From NCBI RefSeq assembly GCF_034096925.1, contig NZ_JAWZSQ010000004.1, positions 124,001 through 188,000 of the forward strand: a stretch of 64,000 nt of DNA, written 5' to 3'. This DNA is from Patulibacter defluvii. GTDB lineage: Bacteria > Actinomycetota > Thermoleophilia > Solirubrobacterales > Solirubrobacteraceae. The notes beneath the pieces were generated by a model. The model was not told the DNA's origin and searched no databases. It saw nothing but the letters and a program-made list of their open reading frames with translations. The position numbers and the translations under genes were made by a program. This document shows, piece by piece, positions 52,796 to 60,648 of the stretch (position 1 is the first letter of the stretch; every line of letters starts with the position of its first letter).

Positions 52796-53359
52796 TCAGG
52801 CGGCCCGCAGCTGGCGGGACTCCTCCATCGAACCGTCGACGGGGACGTCACCGGCGATGTTGACCAGCGCGGAGAAGACCTCGACCGAGCCGTAGGCGAT
52901 CGCCTCGAGCAGCTCCTCCTCGGTCCAGCCCAGCTCCAGCGCCTCCTCCTGGAGGGCGGCCGGGGGCTGGCTGCGACGCTGGAGCAGGTGGCCGACGTAG
53001 CGCAGGAGCACGTCCTGCTTCTCGTCGGCCGAGCGGAACTCGCGGGCCAGCTGGACCTCGTCGATGCCGAGGCCGGCGATCCGCGCGGTGCGGCTGTGCA
53101 TCTTGATCCCCGGCGCCGAGCGGAAGTGCTCGGCGACGGCGAGCGACAGCCGCTCCTTGGTCTGGGTGTCGAGCACGCCGTGACGCAGCTCGTTGCGGAA
53201 GCGGGCGTATCCGCGGAGCGCGGCCGGCGAACCCGCGAGCACCCCGACCAGGTTCGGCAGCTGACCGGCCGAGTGCAGCGCCCCCTTCAGGACCGGGAGC
53301 GACCCCTCGGGGGCCGACAGGTCGTCGTGGATGGTGAAACGGCTCATCGCGTTGGGCAT
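52796..53359 (-). CDS. Carboxymuconolactone decarboxylase/AhpD-like protein without catalytic Cys pair
   Basis: 187 residues from ATG 53359 (GGAAGG upstream). All-helical AhpD/CMD-like fold: LPNLVGVLAGSPAALRGYAR, LSLAVAEHFRSAPGIKMHSR, ARIAGLGIDEVQLAREFRSA, GWTEEELLEAIAYGSVEVFS. In AhpD the helix after LAVAE contains CxxC; here it reads EHFRSAPGIKMHSR with no Cys, although the His is kept. It therefore cannot be a standard disulfide peroxidase. Paired with the HxlR gene. Confidence 0.82.
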   Translation of the reverse strand: MPNAMSRFTIHDDLSAPEGSLPVLKGALHSAGQLPNLVGVLAGSPAALRGYARFRNELRHGVLDTQTKERLSLAVAEHFRSAPGIKMHSRTARIAGLGIDEVQLAREFRSADEKQDVLLRYVGHLLQRRSQPPAALQEEALELGWTEEELLEAIAYGSVEVFSALVNIAGDVPVDGSMEESRQLRAA

Positions 53360-53389
53360 GCGCGACCTTCCAGCGGGATCTTTATTCGT

Positions 53390-53406
53390 ACTTCATCAAG
53401 TGAAGT
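53390..53406 (-). promoter_or_regulatory. Palindrome upstream of the CMD-HxlR pair
   Basis: ACTTCA-TCAAG-TGAAGT, perfect 6-bp arms, 31 bp ahead of the CMD start in an A+T-rich patch (TTTATTCGTACTTC). Size and place fit an HxlR dimer site; the HxlR protein encoded next door is the natural candidate. Confidence 0.55.
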
Positions 53407-53595
53407 GGCTTACCGATGATTAGTGTAGGCACCGGATCGCTGGTATGCAAGTACCCAAGCGCGCCAGATATCACACAGGCCGACTGAGATCTGCCGCAGG
53501 CCGGTGGGAGCAGCGTTCGCGGCCGTCGCGAGCCCGGGCGAGCGGGCCGTTCGGGGACGGCGGAGCGGACGGGCGAGCGCCGTCGGTTCGAGGAA

Positions 53596-53617
53596 GCCTC
53601 CCCCGTGAGCGGGAGGC
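53596..53617 (-). terminator. Hairpin after the riboswitch-controlled gene
   Basis: GCCTCCC (53596-53602) and GGGAGGC (53611-53617), flanked by GAGGAAG on both sides, about 20 bp past the stop at 53637. The rest of 53407-53636 has no gene I can support. Confidence 0.6.
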
Positions 53618-53636
53618 CGAGGAAGGCGACCGGCGG

Positions 53637-54155
53637 CTAGCGGCCGGCGGTCAGCGCGTGGTGCACGACGGCGGCGTCCGACGTGGTCGCGGCGGCGAGC
53701 ACGAGGAACAGGCCGAGCAGCGCGGCGTAGAGGAGCAGCTTCTCCGGTCGGGCGACCGGGCTGCTGGTGCGACGGCGGGCCGGCCGACGGTTGCCGGGGC
53801 GACGGGCGACGTCGGATCCGGGGCGGGCCCCGGCGGGGACCTCGCGCGAGCGCTCCCGGGCGCGGCGGTGCCGCTCGCGCTCGATCCGGTGACGCTCGTC
53901 GCCGCGCTCCTCGTTGCTGAAGGGCGACTCGTCGACCCACTGGTACTCGACCGCATCGGGCCGGCGCTGGCGGGCCCGACGCTGCTGGGCCGCGGCCCGG
54001 GCGGCGGCGGCACGGCGGCGGCGCGCAGCGGCGGACGCCCCACGCTCGTCGTCGTAGCGCGAAGGGGTGCGCTCGTCGAGGACTCGTCGGCGCGGCGCGC
54101 TGTGACGGTAGTCCTGCGCGTCAGCCCACCAGGGTTCGTCGCGGTCGTTCGCCAT
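53637..54155 (-). CDS. Tail-anchored membrane protein under a c-di-AMP riboswitch, unknown function
   Basis: 172 residues. The first ~125 are hydrophilic and probably disordered: an acidic/aromatic start (MANDRDEPWWADAQDYRHSA) then a dense run of Arg, Ala and Glu. One membrane segment lies near the C-terminus (KLLLYAALLGLFLVLAAATT), followed by a ~15-residue tail. No enzymatic domain or LysM/NlpC motif. GGAG lies ahead of the ATG at 54155, immediately after the riboswitch P1 stem. In Actinobacteria this riboswitch class usually controls cell-wall hydrolases or ion transport. Confidence 0.65.
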   Translation of the reverse strand: MANDRDEPWWADAQDYRHSAPRRRVLDERTPSRYDDERGASAAARRRRAAAARAAAQQRRARQRRPDAVEYQWVDESPFSNEERGDERHRIERERHRRARERSREVPAGARPGSDVARRPGNRRPARRRTSSPVARPEKLLLYAALLGLFLVLAAATTSDAAVVHHALTAGR

Positions 54156-54172
54156 GATCGGTCGGTTCTCCA

Positions 54173-54305
54173 GCAGCGCTTACGGGGTTAGCTGTCGGAC
54201 TCGCGCTGGAGTGCGCTACGGCCGTCAGGCCGATTCGCCCCAATACATGGGTCCCCCGCTTTCCGGACGCCGGCGGCAGGCGTGGTTCCGGAAATTCAGC
54301 GTTGC
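54173..54305 (-). promoter_or_regulatory. Cyclic di-AMP riboswitch (ydaO/yuaA class)
   Basis: Read on the minus strand the element has the class hallmarks in order: GCAACGCUGAAUUUCC at the 5' side, GGAACCACG, GGGGGACCC, GGGGCGAAUCGGCC, a variable hairpin (GGCCUGACGGCC), then GACAGCUAACCCCGUAAGCG at the 3' side. GCAACGC (54299-54305) and GCGCUGC (54173-54179) close the P1 stem with one A-C mismatch. The matches to actinobacterial examples (GNCAGCUAACCYCGUARGCG end) are close. The ribosome site of the downstream gene follows P1 at once, so translation or early termination could be controlled. Members are mostly OFF switches for c-di-AMP. Confidence 0.9.
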
Positions 54306-54309
54306 GGGC

Positions 54310-54339
54310 AGGATAGCAGCGTCGCCGGCGACTGCACAA
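54310..54339 (-). promoter_or_regulatory. Promoter of the riboswitch transcript
   Basis: On the minus strand TTGTGC (54334-54339) and TATCCT (54310-54315) are separated by 18 bp, and the first riboswitch helix begins about 5 bp downstream, where transcription should start. Confidence 0.6.
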
Positions 54340-54421
54340 CGCGTTCGCCGTCGAGGGCCTTCTGCACGATTCCTTGCAGGAGCAGGAAGTTCTTGTGTAT
54401 CGCCCCTGTTCCGTGGCACGT

Positions 54422-54444
54422 ACGCGCGCGCACGCGGCGCGCGT
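54422..54444 (-). terminator. Hairpin downstream of dnaE2
   Basis: ACGCGCGC (54422-54429) pairs with GCGCGCGT (54437-54444), about 55-75 bp past the dnaE2 stop. The bases 54340-54497 hold no gene; the A+T-richer patch at 54365-54400 has no assignable motif. Confidence 0.5.
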
Positions 54445-54497
54445 GGCGCCCCCGGGAACCGGTGGTGGCGACGCCATCCTGCGGCGCGATCGGCGGC

Positions 54498-57400
54498 TCA
54501 GCGGCGCCCGCCCCTCCCGCGACCGAAGTGCATGACGTTCGGGGCCACCGGCCGGAAGCCGCCGGGCCGCGGGGCGACCCCGCCGCCGACCGCGATCAGT
54601 TCCGGCTCCTCCTCCGCCTGCCGGGCGCGCTGCTCCAGCTGCTCGGGGCTCAGCGTCCGCAGGGTGCGGACGGTCGCCGCGGTGTCCTCGGTCAGCTCGT
54701 CGAGCGCCCGGATCCGCCGCACCAGCACGTTGATCTGGCCGCCGCCCGCCGGCAGCTTCTCCAGCCGCCCCTCGGCGACGACCAGCGGCTCGGTCCGGAC
54801 CGCCTGCCGGTCGCGCAGGTAGACCTCCGGCGGGACGACCAGGTTGATCGTGCCCTCCTCGTCCTCCAGCAGCAGGAAGACGACGCCCTTGGCGCTGCCG
54901 GGCCGCTGGCGGGCCAGGACCAGGCCGGCGACCTGGACGCTGCGCCCGTGCCGCAGCTCCTTCAGCTGCTCGCTGATCGTGACCCCGCGGGGCTCGACCT
55001 GGTTGCGCAGCAGCCGCATCGGGTGCGGTCCCGCGGTCAGGCCGGTGGTGGCGTAGTCGGCGATCAGTCGCTCCCACGGCGTCATCTCCGCCAGCTGCGG
55101 GTCGCGGGCGGCCGGCGCCGCCTCCAGCTCGAGCGCCAGCTGGGTGCCGGAGCGCACCCGCCGCCCCGGGTTCAGCAACCCCAGCTGCCAGAGCGCCGCC
55201 CGTCGCCGACGGGCCTCCGGCACCGAACCCTCACCGTCGACTCCAGCCTGACCCACGAGCTCGTCGCAGGCCCCGGCCCAGGCCAGCTGCTCGAGCGACC
55301 CGATGCTCGTCCCCAGCCGCGTGACGAGGTCGCCGATCGAGCGCCACGGGCCGTGCGCGCGCCGCTCCTCGACCAGCGCCGCGACCTCGTGGCGGTGGAC
55401 GCCCTTGACGTAGCCCAGCCCGAGCCGGATCGCCCCGTCGGCGGTGGTGGTGCACTCGGCGTCGCTGTGGCGGACGTCGGGCGGCCGGACCTCGATCCCT
55501 CGCCGGTCGGCCTCGTGGATCAGCGCGTCCGGCGGGTAGAAGCCCATCGGCTGCTCGTTCAGCAGCGCGCAGAGGAACTCCAGCGGCCGGTGAACCCGCA
55601 GCCAGGTCGACTGGTACGCCAGCAGGCCGAAGGCGACCGCGTGGGCCTTGGGGAAGCCGAAGCCGGAGAAGCCCTTGACCATCCCCCACACGTGCTCGGC
55701 CAGCTCGGGCGTGACGTCGTCGTGGGTGCGGATCGCCCCCTGCACGAACGCCTCGTGCTGCTCCTCCATCGCTTCCTCCGAGCGCTTGCGGCTCATCGCT
55801 CGCCGCACGCCCTCGGCCCGGCCGGGGCTGAAGCCGGCGAACTTCTGCGCGATCTCCACCACCTGGTCCTGGAAGAGGATCGTGCCGAGGGTCTGCCGCA
55901 GCGGCTCCTCCAGCGACGGGTGGAGGACCGGCACCCGGAAGCGCTGGGCCTCGGGCACGCCGCGTTCCTCCTCGTCCCGGAGCCGCTGCTTGCGCTCGAT
56001 GTAGGGGTTGACCGCTCCGCCCTGGATCGGCCCGGGACGGACGATCGCCACCTGGATCGTCAGGTCCTCCAGCGTCCGCGGGCGGGTCCGCAGCAGCGAG
56101 CCCATCTGGGCCCGGCTCTCGATCTGGAAGACCCCGGTCGTGTCCGCCTTCTGGATCGCCTCGTACGTCTCCTCGTCGTCGAGCGGGACCCGGGCCAGGT
56201 CGAACGGCTGCTCCTGGTCGGGACGGGCGGAGATCAGCTCGACGCAGCGTTCGACGCAGGAGAGCATCCCCAGGCCGAGCAGGTCGATCTTCGCGAAGCC
56301 CGCGTCGGAGCAGGAGTCCTTGTCCCACATGATCATCTGCCGGCCCTCCATCGCGGAGGGAACGACCGGGCAGCAGTCGATCAGCGGCTGGGTCGAGATG
56401 ATCATCCCGCCGGGGTGCTGCGAGAGGTGGCGCGGGAGCCCGTGGGCCATCGAGGCCAGCCGCGCCAGCCACGCCCAGCGGCCCGGCAGCCCGCGGCCCG
56501 GGTCCTCCTCGAGCGGCCGCCACGGCGGCTCCATCCCGGGCGCGACCGGCGCCGGCGGCCCGAGCGCGATCGGCTCGCGCGGCGGCGAGGAGCCTTCGTC
56601 GTGGAGCGGGGCGTCGGCGTGCGGGACGCCGCCGTCGAGCCGCAGCCCGAGGGCGGCGGCGATGTCCTCGGCCACGCTCCGCCCCGACCAGCCCTCGGAC
56701 CCGCGGGCGACCCGCTCCAGCTCGACCGCCGGCAGCCCGAGCGCCATCCCCAGGTCGCGGATCGCGCCGCGGGCGCGGTAGGTCGGGAAGGCGGCCACCA
56801 GCGCCGCCCGCTCCTGCCCGTAGCGCTGGTTGACGCGCGGGATCAGGACCTCGCGGATGTCGCGCGGGAAGTCGAGGTCGATGTCGGGCAGCGTCTGCTG
56901 CAGGTCCGCGTGGAGGAAGCGCCCGATCGAGAGGTCGTTGGCGATCGGGTCGACGTGCGAGAGCCCGGTCAGGTAGCAGACGATCGAGGAGACGCTCGAC
57001 CCCCGGCCGCGGCCCGGGGCCAGCAGCGCCCGCGCCGCCGCCGTGCCGCGGACCTCGGCGGCGACCTCGGCGGCGAGCTGGAGGATCTCGTGGTGGAGGT
57101 GGAAGAAGCCGGAGAGGTCGAGCTTGGCGATCAGCCGCAGCTCCTCGTCGAGCCGGCGACGGGCCTGCTCCCGGACCTGGGCCGGCGACCGCCGGTCGCT
57201 CTTCGAGAGCTGGATCCGCTCGTCCACGTAGCGCTTCTCGAACTCCTCGTTGCAGACGGCCGCGAGCTTCCGCGGCATCTCGGCGTCCTCCTGCCCCGGG
57301 TAGCGGTAGCCGACGCTCGTCGTCAGGTCGAAGCCGTCCACCAGCCGCTCGGCCAGGCGGACCGTCTCCGCCACGGCCTCGGGCTGGTCCTCGAACCGCC

Positions 57401-58175
57401 GGACCATCGCCTGCGGGCCGGCGAGGGCGTGGCTGTGGTTGCCGCGGCGCAGCGGCTCGGAGGCGTCGAGCGTGGTCCGGTGGCGGACCGCGACCAGCGC
57501 GTCCTGCAGCCGCGCGCGCTGGCGCGAATGGGCGTGGACGTTGCCGGTGGCCACGCAGCGCAGGCCGAACCGCCGCGCCAGCTCCGTGCGCGTGCGCGCG
57601 TGATCGCGGTCGTCGCGCAGGTAGCGGCGCTGGAGCTCGACGTAGAGGTGGTCGCGGTCGAAGACCTGGAGCAGCGAGCGGATCCCGTCGGCGTCGTCGA
57701 AGCCGTGGTCGGCGCAGCCGCTGAGGCAGACCAGGCCCTCGGCGTGCTCGGCCAGGTCGCCGATCGTGATCCACGGCCGGCCGGCGGTCCGCTGCGGATG
57801 GTCGCGCGTGCGCGCGTGGGCGACGGTCAGCAGCCGGCAGAGGTTGCGCCACCCCCGCTGGTGCTCCACCAGCAGCGTCAGGTGGCGGGTCGGCGTCCGC
57901 TCCAGCTCCCAGTCGCCGACCATCCGGCCCTCCCGCATCGGCGGCAGGCCCTTCGACACCACGGTCACCTCGGCCCCGTGGATCGCCTTCATCTCCAGCT
58001 CCGCCGCCGCCTTGGCGAACTCCATCGCCCCGGCGACCGTGTCGTGATCGGTCAGGGCCAGTGCCCCGTACCCCTCGCGCTTCGCCGCCCGCAGCAGCTC
58101 CTCCGGCAGCGACGCCCCGTCGAGGAACGAGTAGGCCGAGTGACAGTGCAGCTCGACGTAGGGCGTGGACGACAC
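54498..58175 (-). CDS. dnaE2: Error-prone DNA polymerase III alpha subunit DnaE2
   Basis: 1225 residues from GTG 58175. PHP domain first (YVELHCHSAYSFLDGASLPE, ALALTDHDTVAG). Polymerase core with the catalytic Asp pair in LPDIDLDFPRDIREVLI and FPTYRARGAIRDLGMALGLP; helix-hairpin-helix around SIGSLEQLAWAGACDEL; C-terminal OB fold (RSVQVAGLVLARQRPGSAKG). It is the damage-tolerance polymerase of the ImuA-ImuB-DnaE2 mutasome. A LexA box overlaps its start codon. No imuA or imuB lies in the window. Confidence 0.95.
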   Translation of the reverse strand: MSSTPYVELHCHSAYSFLDGASLPEELLRAAKREGYGALALTDHDTVAGAMEFAKAAAELEMKAIHGAEVTVVSKGLPPMREGRMVGDWELERTPTRHLTLLVEHQRGWRNLCRLLTVAHARTRDHPQRTAGRPWITIGDLAEHAEGLVCLSGCADHGFDDADGIRSLLQVFDRDHLYVELQRRYLRDDRDHARTRTELARRFGLRCVATGNVHAHSRQRARLQDALVAVRHRTTLDASEPLRRGNHSHALAGPQAMVRRFEDQPEAVAETVRLAERLVDGFDLTTSVGYRYPGQEDAEMPRKLAAVCNEEFEKRYVDERIQLSKSDRRSPAQVREQARRRLDEELRLIAKLDLSGFFHLHHEILQLAAEVAAEVRGTAAARALLAPGRGRGSSVSSIVCYLTGLSHVDPIANDLSIGRFLHADLQQTLPDIDLDFPRDIREVLIPRVNQRYGQERAALVAAFPTYRARGAIRDLGMALGLPAVELERVARGSEGWSGRSVAEDIAAALGLRLDGGVPHADAPLHDEGSSPPREPIALGPPAPVAPGMEPPWRPLEEDPGRGLPGRWAWLARLASMAHGLPRHLSQHPGGMIISTQPLIDCCPVVPSAMEGRQMIMWDKDSCSDAGFAKIDLLGLGMLSCVERCVELISARPDQEQPFDLARVPLDDEETYEAIQKADTTGVFQIESRAQMGSLLRTRPRTLEDLTIQVAIVRPGPIQGGAVNPYIERKQRLRDEEERGVPEAQRFRVPVLHPSLEEPLRQTLGTILFQDQVVEIAQKFAGFSPGRAEGVRRAMSRKRSEEAMEEQHEAFVQGAIRTHDDVTPELAEHVWGMVKGFSGFGFPKAHAVAFGLLAYQSTWLRVHRPLEFLCALLNEQPMGFYPPDALIHEADRRGIEVRPPDVRHSDAECTTTADGAIRLGLGYVKGVHRHEVAALVEERRAHGPWRSIGDLVTRLGTSIGSLEQLAWAGACDELVGQAGVDGEGSVPEARRRRAALWQLGLLNPGRRVRSGTQLALELEAAPAARDPQLAEMTPWERLIADYATTGLTAGPHPMRLLRNQVEPRGVTISEQLKELRHGRSVQVAGLVLARQRPGSAKGVVFLLLEDEEGTINLVVPPEVYLRDRQAVRTEPLVVAEGRLEKLPAGGGQINVLVRRIRALDELTEDTAATVRTLRTLSPEQLEQRARQAEEEPELIAVGGGVAPRPGGFRPVAPNVMHFGRGRGGRR

Positions 58176-58188
58176 GAACGCATGTTCG
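58175..58188 (-). promoter_or_regulatory. LexA (SOS) box at the dnaE2 start
   Basis: CGAACGCATGTTCG (CGAAC-N4-GTTCG, the Gram-positive/actinobacterial Cheo box). Its last base is the first base of the GTG start, so the message is likely leaderless with the box covering the -10/start region. On the minus strand GATGCGAACAT is a possible extended -10. The flanks match those of the box at 62366. Confidence 0.85.
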
Positions 58189-58217
58189 CATCGCCGGCGG
58201 ACGCGACCCGCACCCCA

Positions 58218-58814
58218 TCAGCCGACCGCCGTCACCCGCGGCTCGTACTCCATCCGCAGTGCCCCGAACCGGGCCGCGTCGGCCCCGGCGAACCGCTCGA
58301 CCAGCCGCAGGGCGACGTCGAGGCCGGAGGTGACGCCGCCGCCGGTCAGCAGGTCGCCGTCGTCGACCACCCGCGCCTCGGGACGGACGTCGGCCCCCGC
58401 CGCGGCCAGGTCGGCGAGCGCCACCCGGTGGGTCACCGCCGGCCGTCCGGTCAGCAGTCCGCCGCGGGCCAGCAGCATCGCGCCGGTGCAGACCGAGGCC
58501 ACCACGCTGCCGGCGGCGTGGCGGGCCGCGATCGCCGCGGGCAGGACGCCGCGCTCGTGCTCGGCCCAGGTGCCGGCGCTGCTGCGCGCGGCCCAGCCGC
58601 CGCCGGGGACGATCAGCACGTCGGGACGGGCGGCCAGCGCCGCGTCGGGCAGCACCCGCAGCCCGTGGGTGGCGACGACCGGGCGCTCCAGCGACCGCTC
58701 GTCCCCGTCGACCACCAGCTCGCAGCGGAAGCCGGCGGCGGCGAGGACCTCGAACGGCGCGATCGCGTCGAGCTCGTCGAAACCGTCGTAGAGGAGGATC
58801 TGCGCATCGGGCAT
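58218..58814 (-). CDS. DJ-1/PfpI-family protein
   Basis: 198 residues from ATG 58814. ILLYDGFDELDAIAPFEVLA at the start, VLIVPGGGWAARSS, the nucleophile elbow VVASVCTGAMLLARGGLLTG with Cys, THRVALADLAAAGADV, and TGGGVTSGLDVALRLVERFA. The pattern is that of isonitrile hydratase/InhA-like and GlxA-related members. Its reaction is not known. Divergent from a GlxA-type regulator that itself holds a PfpI domain, suggesting shared control. Confidence 0.88.
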   Translation of the reverse strand: MPDAQILLYDGFDELDAIAPFEVLAAAGFRCELVVDGDERSLERPVVATHGLRVLPDAALAARPDVLIVPGGGWAARSSAGTWAEHERGVLPAAIAARHAAGSVVASVCTGAMLLARGGLLTGRPAVTHRVALADLAAAGADVRPEARVVDDGDLLTGGGVTSGLDVALRLVERFAGADAARFGALRMEYEPRVTAVG

Positions 58815-58850
58815 CGGCCGATCGTGGCGGGGCGGCGCCAGCGCGACCAG

Positions 58851-58885
58851 TGGCAGGAACGACCCGGTTCGTGCTATTCCTGCCA
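58851..58885. promoter_or_regulatory. Long-spaced palindrome in the PfpI/GlxA divergent promoter
   Basis: TGGCAGGAA (58851-58859) and TTCCTGCCA (58877-58885), perfect 9-bp arms with 17 bp between. The right arm ends one base before the GlxA GTG. AraC-type proteins often bind such two-part sites; the GlxA-type product is the candidate. Confidence 0.55.
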
Positions 58886-58886
58886 T

Positions 58887-59957
58887 GTGCCGGCCCTCCC
58901 CCTCCCCGACGCGCCGGAGACGGCGGCGCGGCCGCACGAGGTCGTCGCGCTCGTCCTGCCCGACGTCGTGCTGCTCGACCTGGCCGCGCCCTGCCACCTG
59001 TTCGGGCACATCGGCCACCCCCACTACCGGCTGCGGGTGGCCATGGCGCCGGCGACGCCGTCGAGCCCCGACGCGCCGATCCCCGACGGGCCCGGCGACC
59101 ACGCGACCACGATCGGACCGCTCGGCCTGACGCTCGCCAGCGCCCACGGGCTCGAGGCGCTCGACGACGCCGACACGATCGTCGTCCCCGGCTACGGCCG
59201 CGCGGCCCGCGTGCCGCCGCCGGCCGCCGTCCTCGACGCCCTGCGGCGGGCCGCCGCCCGCGGCGCGCGGGTGATGTCGGTCTGCACCGGGGCGTTCGCC
59301 CTCGCCCACGCCGGGCTGCTCGACGGCCGCCGCGCCACCACCCACTGGCACGACAGCGAGCGGCTGGCGACCCAGTTCCCGAAGGTCACCGTCGATCCCG
59401 ACGTGCTCTACGTCGACGCGGGCGCGGTGCTGACCAGCGCCGGCGTCGCCGCGGGGCTCGACCTCTGCCTGCACGTGGTCCGCCGCGACCTCGGCGCCGA
59501 GGTCGCCGCCACGATGGCCCGCCGGACGGTGGTCGCGCCCCACCGCGACGGCGGCCAGGCCCAGTTCATCCACCAGCCGGTGCCCGACCCGGTGCCCGGC
59601 GGCGTCGACCTGGAACGGACCCGCGCCTGGGCCCAGCGGCACCTGGACCGGCCGCTCGACGTCGCGACCCTCGCCCGCCACGCCCAGGTCAGCGAGCGGA
59701 CCTTCGCCCGCCGCTTCCGGGCCGAGACGGGGACCACGCCGGCCCGCTGGATCGCCCAGCGGCGGGTGGCCCTCGCCCGCGAGCTGCTGGAGCGGGACGA
59801 CCGGCCGATCGAGGCGATCGCGCTCGCCTGCGGGTTCGGCGACGCCGCCGTCCTGCGCGCGCACTTCGCCCGGATCGTCGGCACCACCCCGACCGCCTAC
59901 CGCCGGACCTTCCGTGGCCGCGGTCCGCTTCCGGTGGCCGCGACCGGCGGACGCTGA
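58887..59957 (+). CDS. GlxA-type AraC regulator with DJ-1/PfpI sensor domain
   Basis: 356 residues from GTG 58887. N-terminal PfpI-like domain (VALVLPDVVLLDLAAPCHLF, TIVVPGYG, RVMSVCTGAFALAHAGLLDG, TTHWHDSERLATQFPKV), then two AraC HTH units (DVATLARHAQVSERTFARRF and PIEAIALACGFGDAAVLRAH, ending GTTPTAYRRTF). Family members respond to amines or choline derivatives such as glycine betaine. Divergent from the PfpI-only gene. Confidence 0.92.
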   Translation: MPALPLPDAPETAARPHEVVALVLPDVVLLDLAAPCHLFGHIGHPHYRLRVAMAPATPSSPDAPIPDGPGDHATTIGPLGLTLASAHGLEALDDADTIVVPGYGRAARVPPPAAVLDALRRAAARGARVMSVCTGAFALAHAGLLDGRRATTHWHDSERLATQFPKVTVDPDVLYVDAGAVLTSAGVAAGLDLCLHVVRRDLGAEVAATMARRTVVAPHRDGGQAQFIHQPVPDPVPGGVDLERTRAWAQRHLDRPLDVATLARHAQVSERTFARRFRAETGTTPARWIAQRRVALARELLERDDRPIEAIALACGFGDAAVLRAHFARIVGTTPTAYRRTFRGRGPLPVAATGGR

Positions 59958-60004
59958 GCCGCCGTCGCCCGCCGGCCCGCGCGGCCGTCGTCCGGCCCGG
60001 CCGC

Positions 60005-60424
60005 TCACCGTCGGACCTCGCCCGGCGCGACCGCCAGCCCCGCGGCCACCAGCGCCCGGTCGCCGCTGACCAGCGTCAGCCCACGGGCGGCGGCGACCGC
60101 CGCGTAGGCCGCGTCGTAGGCGGTCAGGCCGCGCTCCTCGGCCAGCTCGGCGGCCCGCCGCCACTCGCCGCCGTCGGGCACCAGCGGCGGCGCCCCGGCC
60201 AGCGTCCGACAGGCGTCGACCAGGCCCTCGGCGTCGGCGGCCGGACGCCGCCAGCCGCGCAGCACGACGTTCGCCAGCTCGTAGAGCGTCAGGTCGAGCA
60301 GCCGCAGCTCGACCCGCCGCGCGATCCGCCGCTCGACGATCCGCCGCGCCGGATCGTGGTCGGGCTCGCCGTCCGGGCGGGCCCAGGCCAGCCAGACCGA
60401 GCTGTCCAGCAGCAGCGGGCTCAT
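60005..60424 (-). CDS. vapC: VapC-type PIN-domain toxin
   Basis: 139 residues from ATG 60424. PIN fold with the acidic set: PLLLDSSVWLAWARP (Asp near the start), DLTLYELANVVLRG (Glu), TAYDAAYAAVAAARGLTLV (Asp) and SGDRALVAAG (Asp). VapC toxins are RNases that cut tRNA or rRNA. The ATG overlaps the stop of the antitoxin gene (ATGA), the classical vapBC order. Confidence 0.9.
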   Translation of the reverse strand: MSPLLLDSSVWLAWARPDGEPDHDPARRIVERRIARRVELRLLDLTLYELANVVLRGWRRPAADAEGLVDACRTLAGAPPLVPDGGEWRRAAELAEERGLTAYDAAYAAVAAARGLTLVSGDRALVAAGLAVAPGEVRR

Positions 60425-60648
60425 CGGGCGTCGCGGTCGCGCCGCACCAGGTCGGCCGCGGGCGCGGCGTCGATTCCGGCGAAGCGGCCGGCGACCCAGG
60501 TGGCGGCGGTCCGCGCCGCCTCGTCCCGGTCGCCGAGCGCGGCGGCCGCCGCCTGCTGCAGGAACGCGCTGCGGGACAGGCCCCGCTCGCGCGCCGCGTC
60601 GTCCACGCGCAACAACAGATCCTCAGGCATCGAGATCAGCACCTTCAT
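60421..60648 (-). CDS. vapB: VapB-type ribbon-helix-helix antitoxin
   Basis: 75 residues from ATG 60648. The N-terminal MKVLISMPEDLLLRVDDAAR and ERGLSRSAFLQQAAAAAL form a ribbon-helix-helix DNA-binding domain; the C-terminal acidic/basic tail (GIDAAPAADLVRRDRD) should bind the toxin. No ribosome site, but TATCCT ends 8 bp ahead of the ATG, implying a leaderless message. The first 26 bases lie in the 3' end of the gene at 60623. Confidence 0.88.
   Translation of the reverse strand: MKVLISMPEDLLLRVDDAARERGLSRSAFLQQAAAAALGDRDEAARTAATWVAGRFAGIDAAPAADLVRRDRDAR

Noticed and set aside
54282..59957. 1891-codon open frame on the plus strand
   Set aside because: It is antisense to dnaE2 and PfpI over most of its length; only the last 357 codons (from 58887) encode the GlxA-type regulator.
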